Shown piece by piece: positions 45,730 to 57,058 of a DNA stretch of 64,000 nt (the first letter of the stretch is position 1; the number at the start of each line of letters is the position of its first letter). The stretch spans positions 1,674,001-1,738,000 of the forward strand of contig JASVEC010000006.1 in the NCBI GenBank assembly GCA_030770535.1. The letters are read 5' to 3'. Both the position numbers and the translations under genes were made by a program. The notes beneath the pieces are model-generated. The model was not told the origin of the DNA, searched no databases, and was given only the letters and a program-made list of their open reading frames with translations. Source of the stretch: Batkoa obscura. Its lineage: Eukaryota > Entomophthoromycota > Entomophthoromycetes > Entomophthorales > Batkoaceae.

Positions 45730-48700
45730 TTAATTCCAAAGATTAGGTAGATTATTAAAACTTTTACTTTCTCTTGCCTCAAAGTACCCTCCTTTATATT
45801 GCCATGACTCACATTTTTTACCTTCATAATCAATTGTTGGTTTAAGTTCAAACCAAGCGGGTGAATATGGGATATTATTTTGTTCTCTATGACGTCGTCT
45901 AGCTCTTTGTAATTCTTCTACTCGAGCTTTTTCTTGTTCTGCTAGCTCGACTTTACCCTCTTCAAAATACCTTTGGTCGGGTCGATATCTGGTATCAGTG
46001 ATAGGTAACTTATCTCTAATATCCGGTGTAAGTTCATTCAATTCCACTGCAAATTTAGTAAAGTTATACATTTTAGCTGAATTAACAATGGGTGGGTTGG
46101 GACGAAAGATAACTTCTAAATGGTCATTTCCTTTATTCCATAAAATAGAATGACTCCATTGACCCTCTAATTGGTACATAGATTTTCCTTTACTATTAAA
46201 AATGGTTGCTTTAATTTCATTGTTTGAGGATACAAAGAAGGTACTCTCTTTAAAGCTCACTTTACTATATTCTTTACTTGTTTGATTTTTAACAATAACT
46301 TCCCCAGAATATTCTAAATATTTATTCCCACCAACTAAATTACGCATCCATCCAACCGCTTTATTATATGTATAATGCTCATTATATTTTTTAAGTCGAA
46401 TATGACTTGTTCCACCAGAATTAAGTTCCATAGATTTACCCCAAAACTTAGATTTTGGACTGGATTCTTGCCAAAATTCATAATTTTCAGATTCACTATA
46501 ACATGCAAAGATTGGTGGATTATGACTTACTTTTTCAGATATAAATTTAAATCCATAATCCTCTCTTACATACTCAAACGTTTCCCCTAAAAGTGGATTA
46601 AACGGTTTTCTTGCTGATCTTTGACCTGAAGCTGCATAAGGTGAAATGGCAAATGCAGTTATATAAATTAATCTCTCTAAAGAATCATCCGTTGTATTGG
46701 CTTTATTTAATAATTCAAGATATTCTAATTCTTCACATAAACGTTGTAGGATATTTAAGGGCTCATTAAGCGAAACTGGTAATGTTACTGTGGATAAATC
46801 TTTACCAACATTTTTTCTTAATATACCCAAAAAACTTATCTCTTCCCCACAAACTGGTGAGGGAAGCTGACTCCTTCGATTAATTATTTTATTTTCTTGT
46901 TTCTTTGGTGATCCAGTTTTAGGTTCCAAGTTGCCTATTTCAATCAATTCTTCTTGTGGTAAATTATTAGATTCAATTTCATTGAACTTTTCTTCATTTT
47001 CTTCATTTTCAGTATGACTACTTTCATTCTCTATTTCCTCTTCTTCAGCGCCACTGTCATCATCCTCCGATTCATTGATAACAACCACTGACTCTTCTAA
47101 ATCGGGACTTTCCTCGCCTTCTAATGCATCAAAAAATTCATCATTGTTTCCAGCTGAAGACATGGTCATGATTGAGCTTTGTCTTCGACTATAAACTGAA
47201 CGGCGGCGATTATGTTGATTATTACGAGTTGGTACCATCATATTTTGAAAGGTTACAGATGGATCAGAGGGAGAGGGTAAAGGCGAAGATGGCCTTGAAC
47301 CTTTTAATTGACTCAATTCAGATACTAAATTTAAATAATTCAGCTGTGATTTATGACGTTGATTAATTTCTTCTTCTAAAATTTGATACGCCTTTAGCTT
47401 GAATGCTTCTAATTCTTCTTGTTTTAATTTTAAATTCTCAATTGTTGTTGAGATTAATGAATTAACTTTTTGAGGTGAATTTATGGATTTATTTGGATTT
47501 TCTATAAAACTAGTTTTAATTTTGTTATTATTATATACTATAAATTATCATTACCTTTTTTAGATCTAAATGAGAAGAACTGCAATTTATTTTCTTTACC
47601 TGTTCCATTTTTTTCAACGTCAAGCTTTAAATCTGGCAAATTCAAATCATTCTCATTGAGTGCCTTGATAATTTGGTTGGATAAAAAATCAAAATCAATG
47701 AATAGATTTTCAATCATCCCTTTTAACTCTGGGCATCTGGACTCTGATAAAGTAGGATCCAGAGTATTATGATTACTATTCAAAATAGATTGTTTAATGG
47801 ACAAAGATCGAGAAATACTATTCACAATATGATTTTGTTCGGAATCAGATTCAACTATTTCTTCTAAATTAAGTATTGGTGATTTTGGTGGTACATCTTC
47901 TAGTTCTAAATAATATACTATAATTTTTTCCCATGCTTTAAAAGCTTCTAAATCTAAAAATTTAAATCTAAAAAAATTGCTACCAGAATCAATGAACAAC
48001 ATTAAGGTATCATAATCAAAAGTAGCCACAGAATGAGCAATATTTAATGAGCCTCGAACAATTGACTTATCATCTTTAGCATATGATAACATACCTTCTT
48101 TTATTATACACCATCTTTTTGCCCAACCTATTTATTAAATTATTACTATTTCATTAAATTATCAAACTAATTTACCTTGCATCTTTTTTCTTTTTTTCTT
48201 TAATATCCATCCTGAAATAGAAGGTGATTCTATCTTTACTTTTTTTTCTATTTAACGTATTAAATGAAGCAAAATAATAATTAGTATTAAGTTTACCTTT
48301 AAATGTAGTAACATGAAAAGTTAATTTTTTAGTAGTGTTCCAAGAATTCGAATTATCTTTTAAATGTAAATAATTAAATTAAAACTAAATTAAAATTAAT
48401 CACCGAAATACAATATATACGTTCCAGGTTGATTGACTTTGTGTTCTCCTTTAATAGTAGTTTTATTCGAGTCATAACTTTTTAACGGCAAAACTTCAAT
48501 TAACTCTCCTCCTTTATTGAATTTATTTTTTCTATGACCATTCGTTAAATTTATCGATTTTTTTGAACCCGTTTCAAAATCACTTGTGTGGCTAATATCG
48601 ATTGACAATTTAGAGTTGTTTTTATTTATCTCTTCCCCAGGCACTTCCAAACTACTAATATCTTGCTTATTCCATTGTGAGTTGACAGACCCCCGTCGCT

Positions 48701-48956
48701 TCCTGCTACTCATACTTCTTATTGTTCCATTTACGGTTAGCCCTAGTCCATTCATTGGGTTATTGCTATCGTTACTGCTAAATTCATTAATTTCATTCAC
48801 ATTATGGTTAGATATATTAACGGTGCTTTGTATAAATAGGCCAAATAAAATGGATTTTTTATGGGTCGAAAAGGACCAAGAGATGATATCGTGGTTCTTA
48901 GGTAAAGTAACATAGTGCAAATATTTGTCTTTAGGTAAAATTTCAATCTCTTGCAT
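45730..48956 (-). CDS. Osh3-like oxysterol-binding protein (GOLD-PH-FFAT-ORD)
   Basis: Lipid-transfer protein expected at ER-plasma membrane contacts, moving sterol or PI4P. Five exons (48956-48404, 48356-48297, 48247-48176, 48127-47555, 47501-45730) join in frame to 1009 residues. Order: an N-terminal GOLD-like domain interrupted by a long Ser/Asn loop (about 1-204, with HYVTLPKNHDIISWSF and DNSNSW), a PH domain (about 212-320, SGWILKKKRKKMQ and WAKRWCIIKEG), a coiled coil (about 430-485), a FFAT motif EFFDALE (about 541-547) within an acidic run that would bind VAP/Scs2, and a C-terminal ORD (about 640-1005) with the fingerprint EKVSHNPP (about 742-749). GOLD-PH-FFAT-ORD is the layout of yeast Osh3 (996 residues). 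The basic PH strand suggests phosphoinositide binding. Confidence 0.9.
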
Positions 48957-50177
48957 TATTATTTATTAAAAAAGTTAATTAAGGCTTGCTTCGATTAGGT
49001 TGGTTTCTATGCTTCGTTGTCGCTTTGATTTTTGATTGGTTCACCCTCTGTTGTCAGTTATTATATCGAAATTGATTGGTGACTTAAAGGCATTTGTTGA
49101 TGGATGATTTATTAAACTTAATTTATGGCTATTTTATTTGTTCTTGTTCTTTAGTACTTTTACCGCAATTTAATTTCAAGTTCTTAATGTTATTTATTGT
49201 TATTTGTTATCACTTCTTATATTATTGTGTTATGAATATTAAATTTAAATCATTTTTAAAAAGCAACAATACTAGTCCCCCCATTACAGTTATTAAATAT
49301 ATCAAATTAAATTTTAGATATCTATAGATCAATTTTTATAGCTTTAAAATAGAAAAACAAACTTAATTCTTTTTTAATTCTTGACTTTAAATAATGAACA
49401 TTAGTATAAAAAACAATATTAAAGTATTTTCAAAAGTAAACCAACCTTTTGGGCTGAAATCAATACAAAAGTCACTGATTGCAACAACAAATGTTCTTTA
49501 CGTTTAAGAACAAAGAAGTTTTAGTGTAGAAAAAATAAAATGTAACTCTTCTACACCCTAGCCGAGACGGATTTGCCCAAGAAGTTCGATTGCTTTAGAA
49601 ATTACTTTATAGTTCAAAAGTAAACATTAACTTTGGGTCTGCTTTAAATATGACTTGCTTTATTTAATAATCATTTAGTTTTATATTTAATACTATCTTC
49701 GCTTTTAATAATCCAATATCCTTAGCAATCAATTGACACTTGAAATTATTCAGCTTAATTTCATTTGACATTAAATTATAGAATTATAAATAACAATACT
49801 TAATTGTTCATATTGGAATTTAATGAATGTTATCACTTTGTAGATTGAAATAAAAATATTGTGTTTAATACATTCATTCATAAAATTATAATTTTACATC
49901 ATTTTAATAAAATTAAAACTCCGCATTCAATTGCGTAACAAAAGAAACTAAAATAAAAATAAAATGACAAATTAAAATCTCGCCCACAATTTGTTTGATA
50001 ACCTAAATTAAAAAAGATTAATAATTCAATGTTTGATAAACTTATAATATCGAAATGTAACTAGCATCGCAAGTATATATACGATTCAAAATCACATCTA
50101 CATTACATAAACTAAATTCCTACTTTAGATTATACTTTTAGATCCTTAAGTTAAATCCAACTTCACTTATATTAATA
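48957..50177. other. Spacer upstream of the Osh3-like and first secreted-protein genes
   Basis: About 1.2 kb between divergent genes. A hydrophobic open frame at 49094-49327 has no match and is not called. No repeat family member found. Confidence 0.6.
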
Positions 50178-50393
50178 ATGAACTACTTTTTATTTACAAG
50201 CTTATTGATCGCTGCTTTTATCCCAAGAAGAGCCCACGCAATCCCTTTACCTAATACCAATTCAATGGCAAGTTCCAATAACTATTATAATAGAAACTCT
50301 TACTATAACTCTAACTATTCAAATGATTATGAGAATGGGTACTATAACGGGGGTGGGAAATACGATAAGTATTCAAAGCAAGTTAGATATTGA
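50178..50393 (+). CDS. Small secreted Asn/Tyr-rich protein 1
   Basis: 71 residues. A hydrophobic signal peptide (LFTSLLIAAFIP) is followed by RRAHA, with likely signal peptidase cleavage after AHA (about residue 22) and a mature protein starting IPLP. The mature part is rich in Asn, Tyr, Ser and Gly with YYN-type spacing and no cysteine. No known family recognised. The second gene 0.9 kb downstream shares the segment AAFIPRRAHA exactly and then diverges, so the two are tandem paralogues. Possible roles include cell-wall or adhesive protein or effector; this is inference. The ATG follows AATAATGAAC and is the only one in frame. Confidence 0.7.
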   Translation: MNYFLFTSLLIAAFIPRRAHAIPLPNTNSMASSNNYYNRNSYYNSNYSNDYENGYYNGGGKYDKYSKQVRY

Positions 50394-51313
50394 ACCTCTT
50401 TTTAATTAATTTTAATAAAACAATAAGTTAATGTATTTTTTTTTCAATTGCTTATTATATTTACAAATTATAGTGGATAGTTTTCTCATGTAAAAATGAT
50501 AATATTAAGCTTTTACATTAAAAAAGTCTCAACAAAAAGAATGTTTAGATTTATAACTTTTATCAATAATTTAATAAAATAATAGGCTGATATTGTTCCT
50601 AATTATTATTCTCCTTCTTTCTTATTGTTGAAAAAAAAGTAATATACGAAAACAACTGGGGCTGTATTTTTTGTTTAAGAATTTTACTGATAGCCTTTCT
50701 ACTCAAACAGCGCTTAAAAAATGGAAAAAAATGATAAAACCAAAAAAAACACCCCTAGTTGTAATATAAATAAAATAAAACTTTATTTAACTTAAATAGA
50801 AATTGATTTTAAAATATTGCTCCTTTTTACTCCTTACTACTAAATCTTTTAACATTTTACATTACTAAACAAAAATACAAAAATACAAAAATACAAAAAA
50901 ATACCTGAATCACCAGACATGGGCCTTGTTTACTAAAAAAGTACTATATCTGATGAACAAAGCTAAAATTTACTGCTTTTTAGAAAAATTAAATCAAACC
51001 TGATTTTGTCATTTTTGCATAAATCCTTAAAAATGGAAATTTGCAATCTCATTTGAGGCATTCACCCAATTAAGTTTAGATCATCATTTCATTTAAGCGT
51101 TTGATGACTAAAAACTCAACCAAAAAAGTTTGGTTTGATGAGCAAAGCAAAGAAAAGGGCAGTAAAAACTCAAAAAAAAACTATAAAAACAGAGATGCAA
51201 ATCGAGAGAGAAACCATCTTTAGAAATTCTTTTATTAAAGAACTACCATTATTTATTTATAATATTAATTAAATCTTCCTTCTTATAATTGTTACTACAC
51301 CAATCAATTGATA
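50394..51313. other. Spacer between the two small secreted-protein genes
   Basis: One MITE (50653); a short (AAAATAC)n run at about 50873-50905. Otherwise AT-rich, with no gene. Confidence 0.65.
50653..50760 (-). mobile_element. MITE, 105 bp family, AACTGGGG variant
   Basis: From AACTGGGGCTGTATTTTTTG to AACACCCCTAGTT, lying between the two secreted-protein paralogues. Confidence 0.75.
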
Positions 51314-51580
51314 ATGTTTTCCAATCCTTTTTTCTTATTAACTTTATTTATCATCGCTGCCTTTATCCCAAGAAGAGCACATGCTCTTCCAGTGCCCACT
51401 TCAATATCTGATTCTAACGATATGGGCTATGAAAACAAAAGAACCTATTACCGACGTGGCTATGCTGAAGATTGTGATGATAACTACAACTCCGATTACA
51501 ATTATAAAAATTCCATGAATCGTAACTATGAATATCGTAGATATTATCGTAGTTATAAATATCACCCCTATTCCTATTAA
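51314..51580 (+). CDS. Small secreted Tyr/Arg-rich protein 2
   Basis: 88 residues from the ATG at 51314. The signal peptide FFLLTLFIIAAFIPRRAHA matches that of the gene at 50178; predicted cleavage after AHA leaves a mature part beginning LPVPTS. The mature chain is rich in Tyr, Arg, Asn and Asp (for example RNYEYRRYYRSYKY) and carries one cysteine. The contrast between a conserved leader with its dibasic RR and an unrelated mature part is typical of rapidly evolving secreted families. No known family recognised. Confidence 0.7.
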   Translation: MFSNPFFLLTLFIIAAFIPRRAHALPVPTSISDSNDMGYENKRTYYRRGYAEDCDDNYNSDYNYKNSMNRNYEYRRYYRSYKYHPYSY

Positions 51581-52487
51581 ATCTTAATTAATAAATGTAA
51601 GTAATTATTATATTTGCTTTACGATTTGTGCTATACTATAATTTTAAATTGATATTGTATGAAACTTTGATTACATTATTAAAATACAGAGGAGTGCCCT
51701 ATTAAGGACATGTTTTTATCTGATCATCTATTTATTAATATTTAAAGGCTATAACTATCGATATTCACTTTAGGCTAAAACCAAATGTTCTTTAAAGAGA
51801 AATTTTAAGCCATAGTTTTCAGAAAGGTAATAATAAATGAATGGTTTGAGTTCATTTTGATTCATTAAATGCAACGCTATTTTCCGAAATGAAAGGTAGA
51901 TCAAGCTTTTATCTTGGCAAAGCTATTTACTTTACTGAAACCTCGATTCTATTGACTAATAAATCTGATATCAAATATATTGTTATATGACTAATTTATA
52001 TATATATATTACTTTATATTAAAACTAATGTAATAACAGTACTAAAGTTCAAGAAATACGACCTAGAATAACTTTAGTTTTTTATCATTTATACAAGCTA
52101 GATTTGTCTTCAATTATCTTTAAAGAAAATTCAAACAGGTTTAATTTTATCATAGCATACAGTTAACCATGATAAATAAAGCAGTGAGTTTCCAATATGA
52201 CTACGCAAAAATATTCACATTTTTAAAAAAAGTCGTGATTGGAAGCAAGTTCGTAGATTACTAACCTTGAAAACAAAGAATATTTAATCAATTGGCTATG
52301 ATAATTTCAATAACAAGCATAGTAAAATAAGGTAAATCAAGCTGATTTATCTGTACAAATTAAGTAGAAAACAAATTATAACTTTCAAATCAATTAAATA
52401 AAACAATAAAACAGAGAACAAAAAAAAGGTTTCACTACCCTGAAAAAATCCTTTTTCTTTTTTTATCTATATTTTTCACATCATTTC
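51581..52487. other. Spacer before the second family A receptor
   Basis: About 900 bp of AT-rich sequence; no repeat or gene recognised. Confidence 0.6.
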
Positions 52488-53393
52488 ATGTTATTTAATT
52501 ACTTCAATGTTATAATTCAATTAGTTGTACTTATCTTAATCAGTTTAAACGCCTTGATTATCCATTTAGCTGTCCAAATCAAACCTAGGGTACTTGATGT
52601 AAAGCTAATTATTTCAATTTCATTAGCGGAATATCTCTCTTTATTAGTCGTTGTTCCAGACTTAGTATACACTTGGGCTACAGGTCAAAGGATACTTGAT
52701 GATAAGATAGGTTGTCAATTTAATGGCATCACATTGTATTTATTTTATGTGATTGAGATAGCTTTAAATATTCCATTAGCATACGAAAGGTTATTAAATA
52801 TATCTGAAAAAAAGAGAAAGAAATATGTTTATATCCCGCTAATAGTGTATTTGTTGATATTTTTAATATTATTATTTACGTGTGCTTATTTTTATGACTT
52901 ATCACCTTCAACATCAAGGGCTAGCTGCGCTCTACCATTAAATAAGTTACATGTATTAACAATAATCACCTATTATTACATCACTAGCGGCTTATTAATC
53001 GGAAATCTGGTCATTTTCTATTGCTATTATAAACTTATCACTAAAGTGAATAAGATCATTCAAATGATCGACTTGGAGCTAGAATTTACTAATAGTTTGG
53101 GCATCATTGATATTAAAGGTACAGATTATAAAGCAGGAATCATTCGAATATACTGTACTTTAGTCTTTTATTTTTGCTTTATGTTAGGCTCTATATTGGC
53201 TACTATTTTTGAATCAAGTTTGATACTGCTTTTTGATGATACTATGTTCAGCCATTTGATAGTGATTAGTAATCAGTTTTCACATGCTTTATTTTTGTGT
53301 GGTATTCTTGTCAATTCCTTTTTACTATTGTTTTTACATACTGGGATTAAGGCTCAGTTGGATATTTTATTATGTCATTTACTTGGTAAATAA
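52488..53393 (+). CDS. Family A (rhodopsin-like) G-protein-coupled receptor
   Basis: 301 residues, single exon, almost no extracellular N-terminus. Seven hydrophobic segments at about 4-28, 38-62, 80-102, 114-138, 157-184, 217-243 and 258-288. Family A marks are SLAEYLSLLVVVP in TM2, a cysteine just before TM3 (DKIGCQF) with a partner in the second outer loop (RASCALP), YERLLNI at the end of TM3 in the place of the E/DRY box, and NSFLLLFLH near the end of TM7 in the place of NPxxY. The C-terminal tail is very short. It is distantly related to the receptor at 3814. Ligand and coupling unknown. No opsin-type Schiff-base lysine is evident in TM7, so it is not called a photoreceptor. Confidence 0.72.
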   Translation: MLFNYFNVIIQLVVLILISLNALIIHLAVQIKPRVLDVKLIISISLAEYLSLLVVVPDLVYTWATGQRILDDKIGCQFNGITLYLFYVIEIALNIPLAYERLLNISEKKRKKYVYIPLIVYLLIFLILLFTCAYFYDLSPSTSRASCALPLNKLHVLTIITYYYITSGLLIGNLVIFYCYYKLITKVNKIIQMIDLELEFTNSLGIIDIKGTDYKAGIIRIYCTLVFYFCFMLGSILATIFESSLILLFDDTMFSHLIVISNQFSHALFLCGILVNSFLLLFLHTGIKAQLDILLCHLLGK

Positions 53394-54424
53394 GCCGTAA
53401 TTATACACATGTGAATTCTTCTTTTTTATCCTTCTACTATCATCTCACTCTCTTTTATATAACTTTAATTAATCTTTCAAATAAAATCCAAACCAATATT
53501 AAAAACTAGCGTAATCTCAATTAAATATAAGTAATAATCTGTTAGCAAGTTACTAAATCCCAGCTTAACTAAAAATAAATTACGTATCTTCCAATTTAAA
53601 CTTGGTTCATTATCGTTAGCAATGAAATGATTTATTTAGCGCTTATTAATAAACTGATTAAAGAAATCGCTTTAAATTGAATTTATAGTACTATGAATAT
53701 CTAGATTCTTGTAACAAACTATTATCATAGTTACATAAACCTACACTAAAATACTACAAAGTGCCAATATATTAATATTATAATGAAACTTAAACCTGGT
53801 AGTAGTTTGAACTACGTCGATATAGGAAAAATTAAAAGAAAAACTGCCATCATCATGATTACGTTTGCTCTTAGTTATAACATGGTTGTTCTTGAAAAGG
53901 TTCAAAGTTACTTAAACCAAAATACCTGATGCTAATAATGCTATGAAAGCCTTCGATCAAAGCAACTTCTACGCTGGAAAAGCTTATTTTTATAAATAGT
54001 AAATTTAATTTTATAATTTAAGTAAATTAAGGTTCAACAGTTAAAAAGTTAATCAAAAAAAATACATTTTAAAATCAACAACTTGATTATGTAAGATTTA
54101 AATGATTGATTATTAATTATTTATTTTTTTATGATATTATAATATTATATGATAAGAATGGAGGAAATAGTACAAAAAAATGATTAAAGTTAAAATACGG
54201 TTCAATCAGCACCCAGAAATTTTGATTCAGACTTCATTTGTGCTTGTAATAAAGTATTTAGTACACAATTGAGCTCTTATAGCCTTGCATCATACGCACA
54301 TTTCTATTTTAATAAAGATGGTGGTATTTTGTTTTAGTAAAAACGTCTGGTTTTATAAACTAATTAATATAAAAAGCAATGCTTAAATGACAGGTATTAA
54401 AAATCTTATATGACTTTTATTTAG
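53394..54424. other. Spacer
   Basis: About 1 kb between the receptor and the CENP-B-like gene (convergent). Nothing recognised. Confidence 0.6.
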
Positions 54425-55174
54425 TTATCTAAAATAGGGAAAACTAAGATAAGGATTATTCATAAAATTACTAAAGTCATGATTTTTAGTATCTACAATT
54501 AGGCTAAAAGGATTCGAAGAAGCTGCCGAAACATTTGGGTTGGTAGTACCTACCAAAGAGGTATCTTCAACATTGTTATAAAATAAGTCGTTATTAAAAA
54601 ATGGAAATTCTAAATTTAGGGGATAGGTAACAGGTAGTGACATGTTTTGGTAGTAAGTAGGATATACATTTAACTCTGGTTGATTTTGGTTATGATCTAG
54701 AGTGCTAGAAATAAGATCTAAATAAGAAAGCTTTAACTTGTACCTTCTTAAAAATTTTTTAGCCCAAGAAGTATTGATAATTAAGCTTGTTAAATCTAAG
54801 TCATCAGCAATTCCCTTTGCTTTATTAATAATAGAATCTAAAGAGAGCGATGGATCAAGCATAGTGACTTCGTTCAAATCTAATTCCCGTCCTTCTGTAC
54901 ACCATTTATATAGGTGATTGCCCACTTCATCATCGGTCTCTTTTTTAAAGCATTTGCGTGGATCATTATCTAAAATTGAATAACTTAAAATTTCTTCTTT
55001 TCTTAAAGCTAACTTTGTAATGGTACTTCGCGCTACATTAAATTTTTCAGCTACTATTTTGTGGCTCATGCCTTTATTCACCAGCTCTACAATTGCTTTT
55101 TTGTCATGCATGTTTAATACTATTCGCTTTTTCCTTGCTTTTTCTATTGTATTATTAGTCACATTGCTATCCAT
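54425..55174 (-). CDS. CENP-B/pogo-type DNA-binding protein without transposase domain
   Basis: 249 residues, single exon from ATG. Residues about 15-62 form a psq/CENP-B N-terminal helix-turn-helix (MHDKKAIVELVNKG, VAEKFNVARSTITKL), and about 78-145 form the second CENP-B-type helix-turn-helix (EVGNHLYKWC, WAKKFLRRYKLK). This is the paired DNA-binding module of pogo/Tigger/Fot1 transposases and of CENP-B. The DDE catalytic domain that should follow is absent: the last 100 residues are a Pro/Asn/Phe/Tyr-rich tail. The frame is intact and no terminal inverted repeats were seen around it. It is either a host gene domesticated from a transposase or a deleted element; the unbroken frame favours the former. 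Confidence 0.75.
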   Translation of the reverse strand: MDSNVTNNTIEKARKKRIVLNMHDKKAIVELVNKGMSHKIVAEKFNVARSTITKLALRKEEILSYSILDNDPRKCFKKETDDEVGNHLYKWCTEGRELDLNEVTMLDPSLSLDSIINKAKGIADDLDLTSLIINTSWAKKFLRRYKLKLSYLDLISSTLDHNQNQPELNVYPTYYQNMSLPVTYPLNLEFPFFNNDLFYNNVEDTSLVGTTNPNVSAASSNPFSLIVDTKNHDFSNFMNNPYLSFPYFR

Positions 55175-56109
55175 TTCAATTTAGTGTTGAAACTTCATCT
55201 GATTATTTAGAAATATTGATGTTAGTTGAAATTAGTTATTACAATTATAATATTTTTTTGTACAAAAAGTTTAAATTGTGAGCTTATTTATATCAGTTAT
55301 AATTTTATTTTGATTTATAAAGTTTAATTTAACAAATACTAAGCTAGTAGTCGAGTAAAACTTTGTTTGGCTTATTACTAATAATCAAGTTGATTCTAAC
55401 ATCATAGTACTTTATTAGAATGATAATAGTTGAAATACTATCAAATACCCCTATATAATTTATGCTTATTAATTAGTATAGTATTAACTCAAACTGATTG
55501 TATGAGGGAGGAATATTTAATCAAAATAACGTTAAAACTTTATGAGAACGAGTATAAATAAAAAACTAAATTAGTACCTAACAGTAATTTTCATTATAAT
55601 ATAACAAATGATTAATAGAAAGTGATCAAGTTTGGTATTTTGTCATGACTTAAAAATGATTTATAAGAAACTATTGAAATTCACTAAAAAGTACATCTAT
55701 TGGATAATAATTTCAAATAAAAATTATTCACAGCTTAAGATTATTAAGCATTTTTTGCTAAGATTTTTCTTCTGTATTTTACATTATTGTTATATATTGA
55801 TTATAGGTAGTCTAAATATATATCTATTAAACATAAACTATTAATTATTAAACTTCTGTTTGTTCGATAGGGTTCTTTTTAAAATTATTTATAAATATTT
55901 ATAAACTGATTGATTTTACCATCTGGTTGAAGTATATGTTTGTTTAAAAGTTAAGTAAAATTTTACTTCATTTTTTTTATTAGAATTTTAAATTCTAAAA
56001 TCAAATTAATATTTTTGAAAAGTTTTATTATTATTTATATCTAATATAAAATATAATATGAAATAAACTCTTAAAAACCAACTTATTATCTTCATATAAT
56101 TTCCTTAAA

Positions 56110-56640
56110 TATACTTGTCAGAATGAAAGGCAGTGGAATTTATTTCTATCAAAAGTTGATGGGATATAGACGACTAAAATTAGAAGAAAGCAATAGACGT
56201 GTGTTTTTTAGCAGCATCAGGAGGGAATATGAGGCCGGGGCCTATTTCAGGCCGTTCTGATAACGCGGAGCAATTGTTAGGACATGCTTACATTTGGGGT
56301 GAACTAGGGCTTTCTATTTTAAAGACATAACTTGGAGTAACAGAGGTGAGCCTATTGACTTGAACGAAATATTGTAGAAGATTCTATGGATAACCCATAC
56401 CACCAAGGAAGCAAAAAGAGAATGAAAGGAACCCGAGGGATCGGGAAATAAGGCTACGGCAAAATCAAAGGACAGAGATCAAGAATCAGGGCCAGGAGGA
56501 GGGCTTTTGATGAAAGCTGAGGCACAAAGAAGTCAAAAGTCCTTGGTAAAGGGACATTCAGCAAATCTATTTGCGGCAAAGACACCAACATTGTGATAGC
56601 CAAAGGGACATTTAACGTCCACTTGAGGTTTGTAGTGTTT
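56110..56640 (+). other. G/A-rich compositional island of unknown nature
   Basis: About 530 bp with G+C visibly far above the surroundings and strong purine bias on the plus strand. Several frames stay open for 35-55 codons, for example one starting ATGAAAGGCAGTGGA at 56124 and one covering about 56418-56590, but none fits a known family and they do not join into one clear gene. It could be foreign DNA, an exon cluster of an unrecognised gene, or an old element. Confidence 0.4.
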
Positions 56641-56769
56641 GACTTTCATATTTTTTTACTCAACGATAATTCGTAATAAATTCTTTTAGAAAATAGCAAT
56701 TTTGGCTTTTTTTGAAATTGATTAATATGAATCAACGCTTATTTTGGGACAGGGGTAGTAGAATTTATA

Positions 56770-56873
56770 TATGGGGATGTATTTTTTTGTTTAAGAATTT
56801 TACTAGCAGTTTTTCCACTTAAATAGCGCTTAAAAAATGGAAAAGTGATGAAACCAAAAAAAACATCCCCATA
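56770..56873 (-). mobile_element. MITE, 105 bp family
   Basis: Complete copy from TATGGGGATGTATTTTTTTG to AACATCCCCATA; ends are perfect, so a relatively young copy. Confidence 0.85.
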
Positions 56874-57058
56874 TCATATCCCAACCTAGCAATTTACTAA
56901 ATAACCAATTTTATAAAATATAAGAAAAGTCTCAATAATAATCTGAATCCAAATATATACTTTTAACTATAAAGAATAACATAATTAAGTAACTTTACTT
57001 ATTTCTGCATTAAGAGATATTACAAAATAAATAATATTAGCATGACGATAAAAATGAT

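Larger units (their letters stand above)
55175..57058. other. 1.9 kb spacer with a GC-richer island
   Basis: AT-rich to about 56110; then an island (56110-56640) of much higher G+C, listed separately; then one MITE (56770). A hydrophobic open frame at 55632-55844 is not convincing. Confidence 0.65.

Noticed and set aside
49094-49327. 77-codon hydrophobic frame
   Set aside because: AT-rich DNA gives Phe/Leu/Ile/Tyr-rich frames by chance; no start context, paralogue or motif supports it.
52488-53393. Opsin photoreceptor
   Set aside because: No lysine in TM7 at the retinal-binding position is evident; general family A features only.
55632-55844. 70-codon hydrophobic frame
   Set aside because: Same composition-driven appearance, no family or neighbour support.
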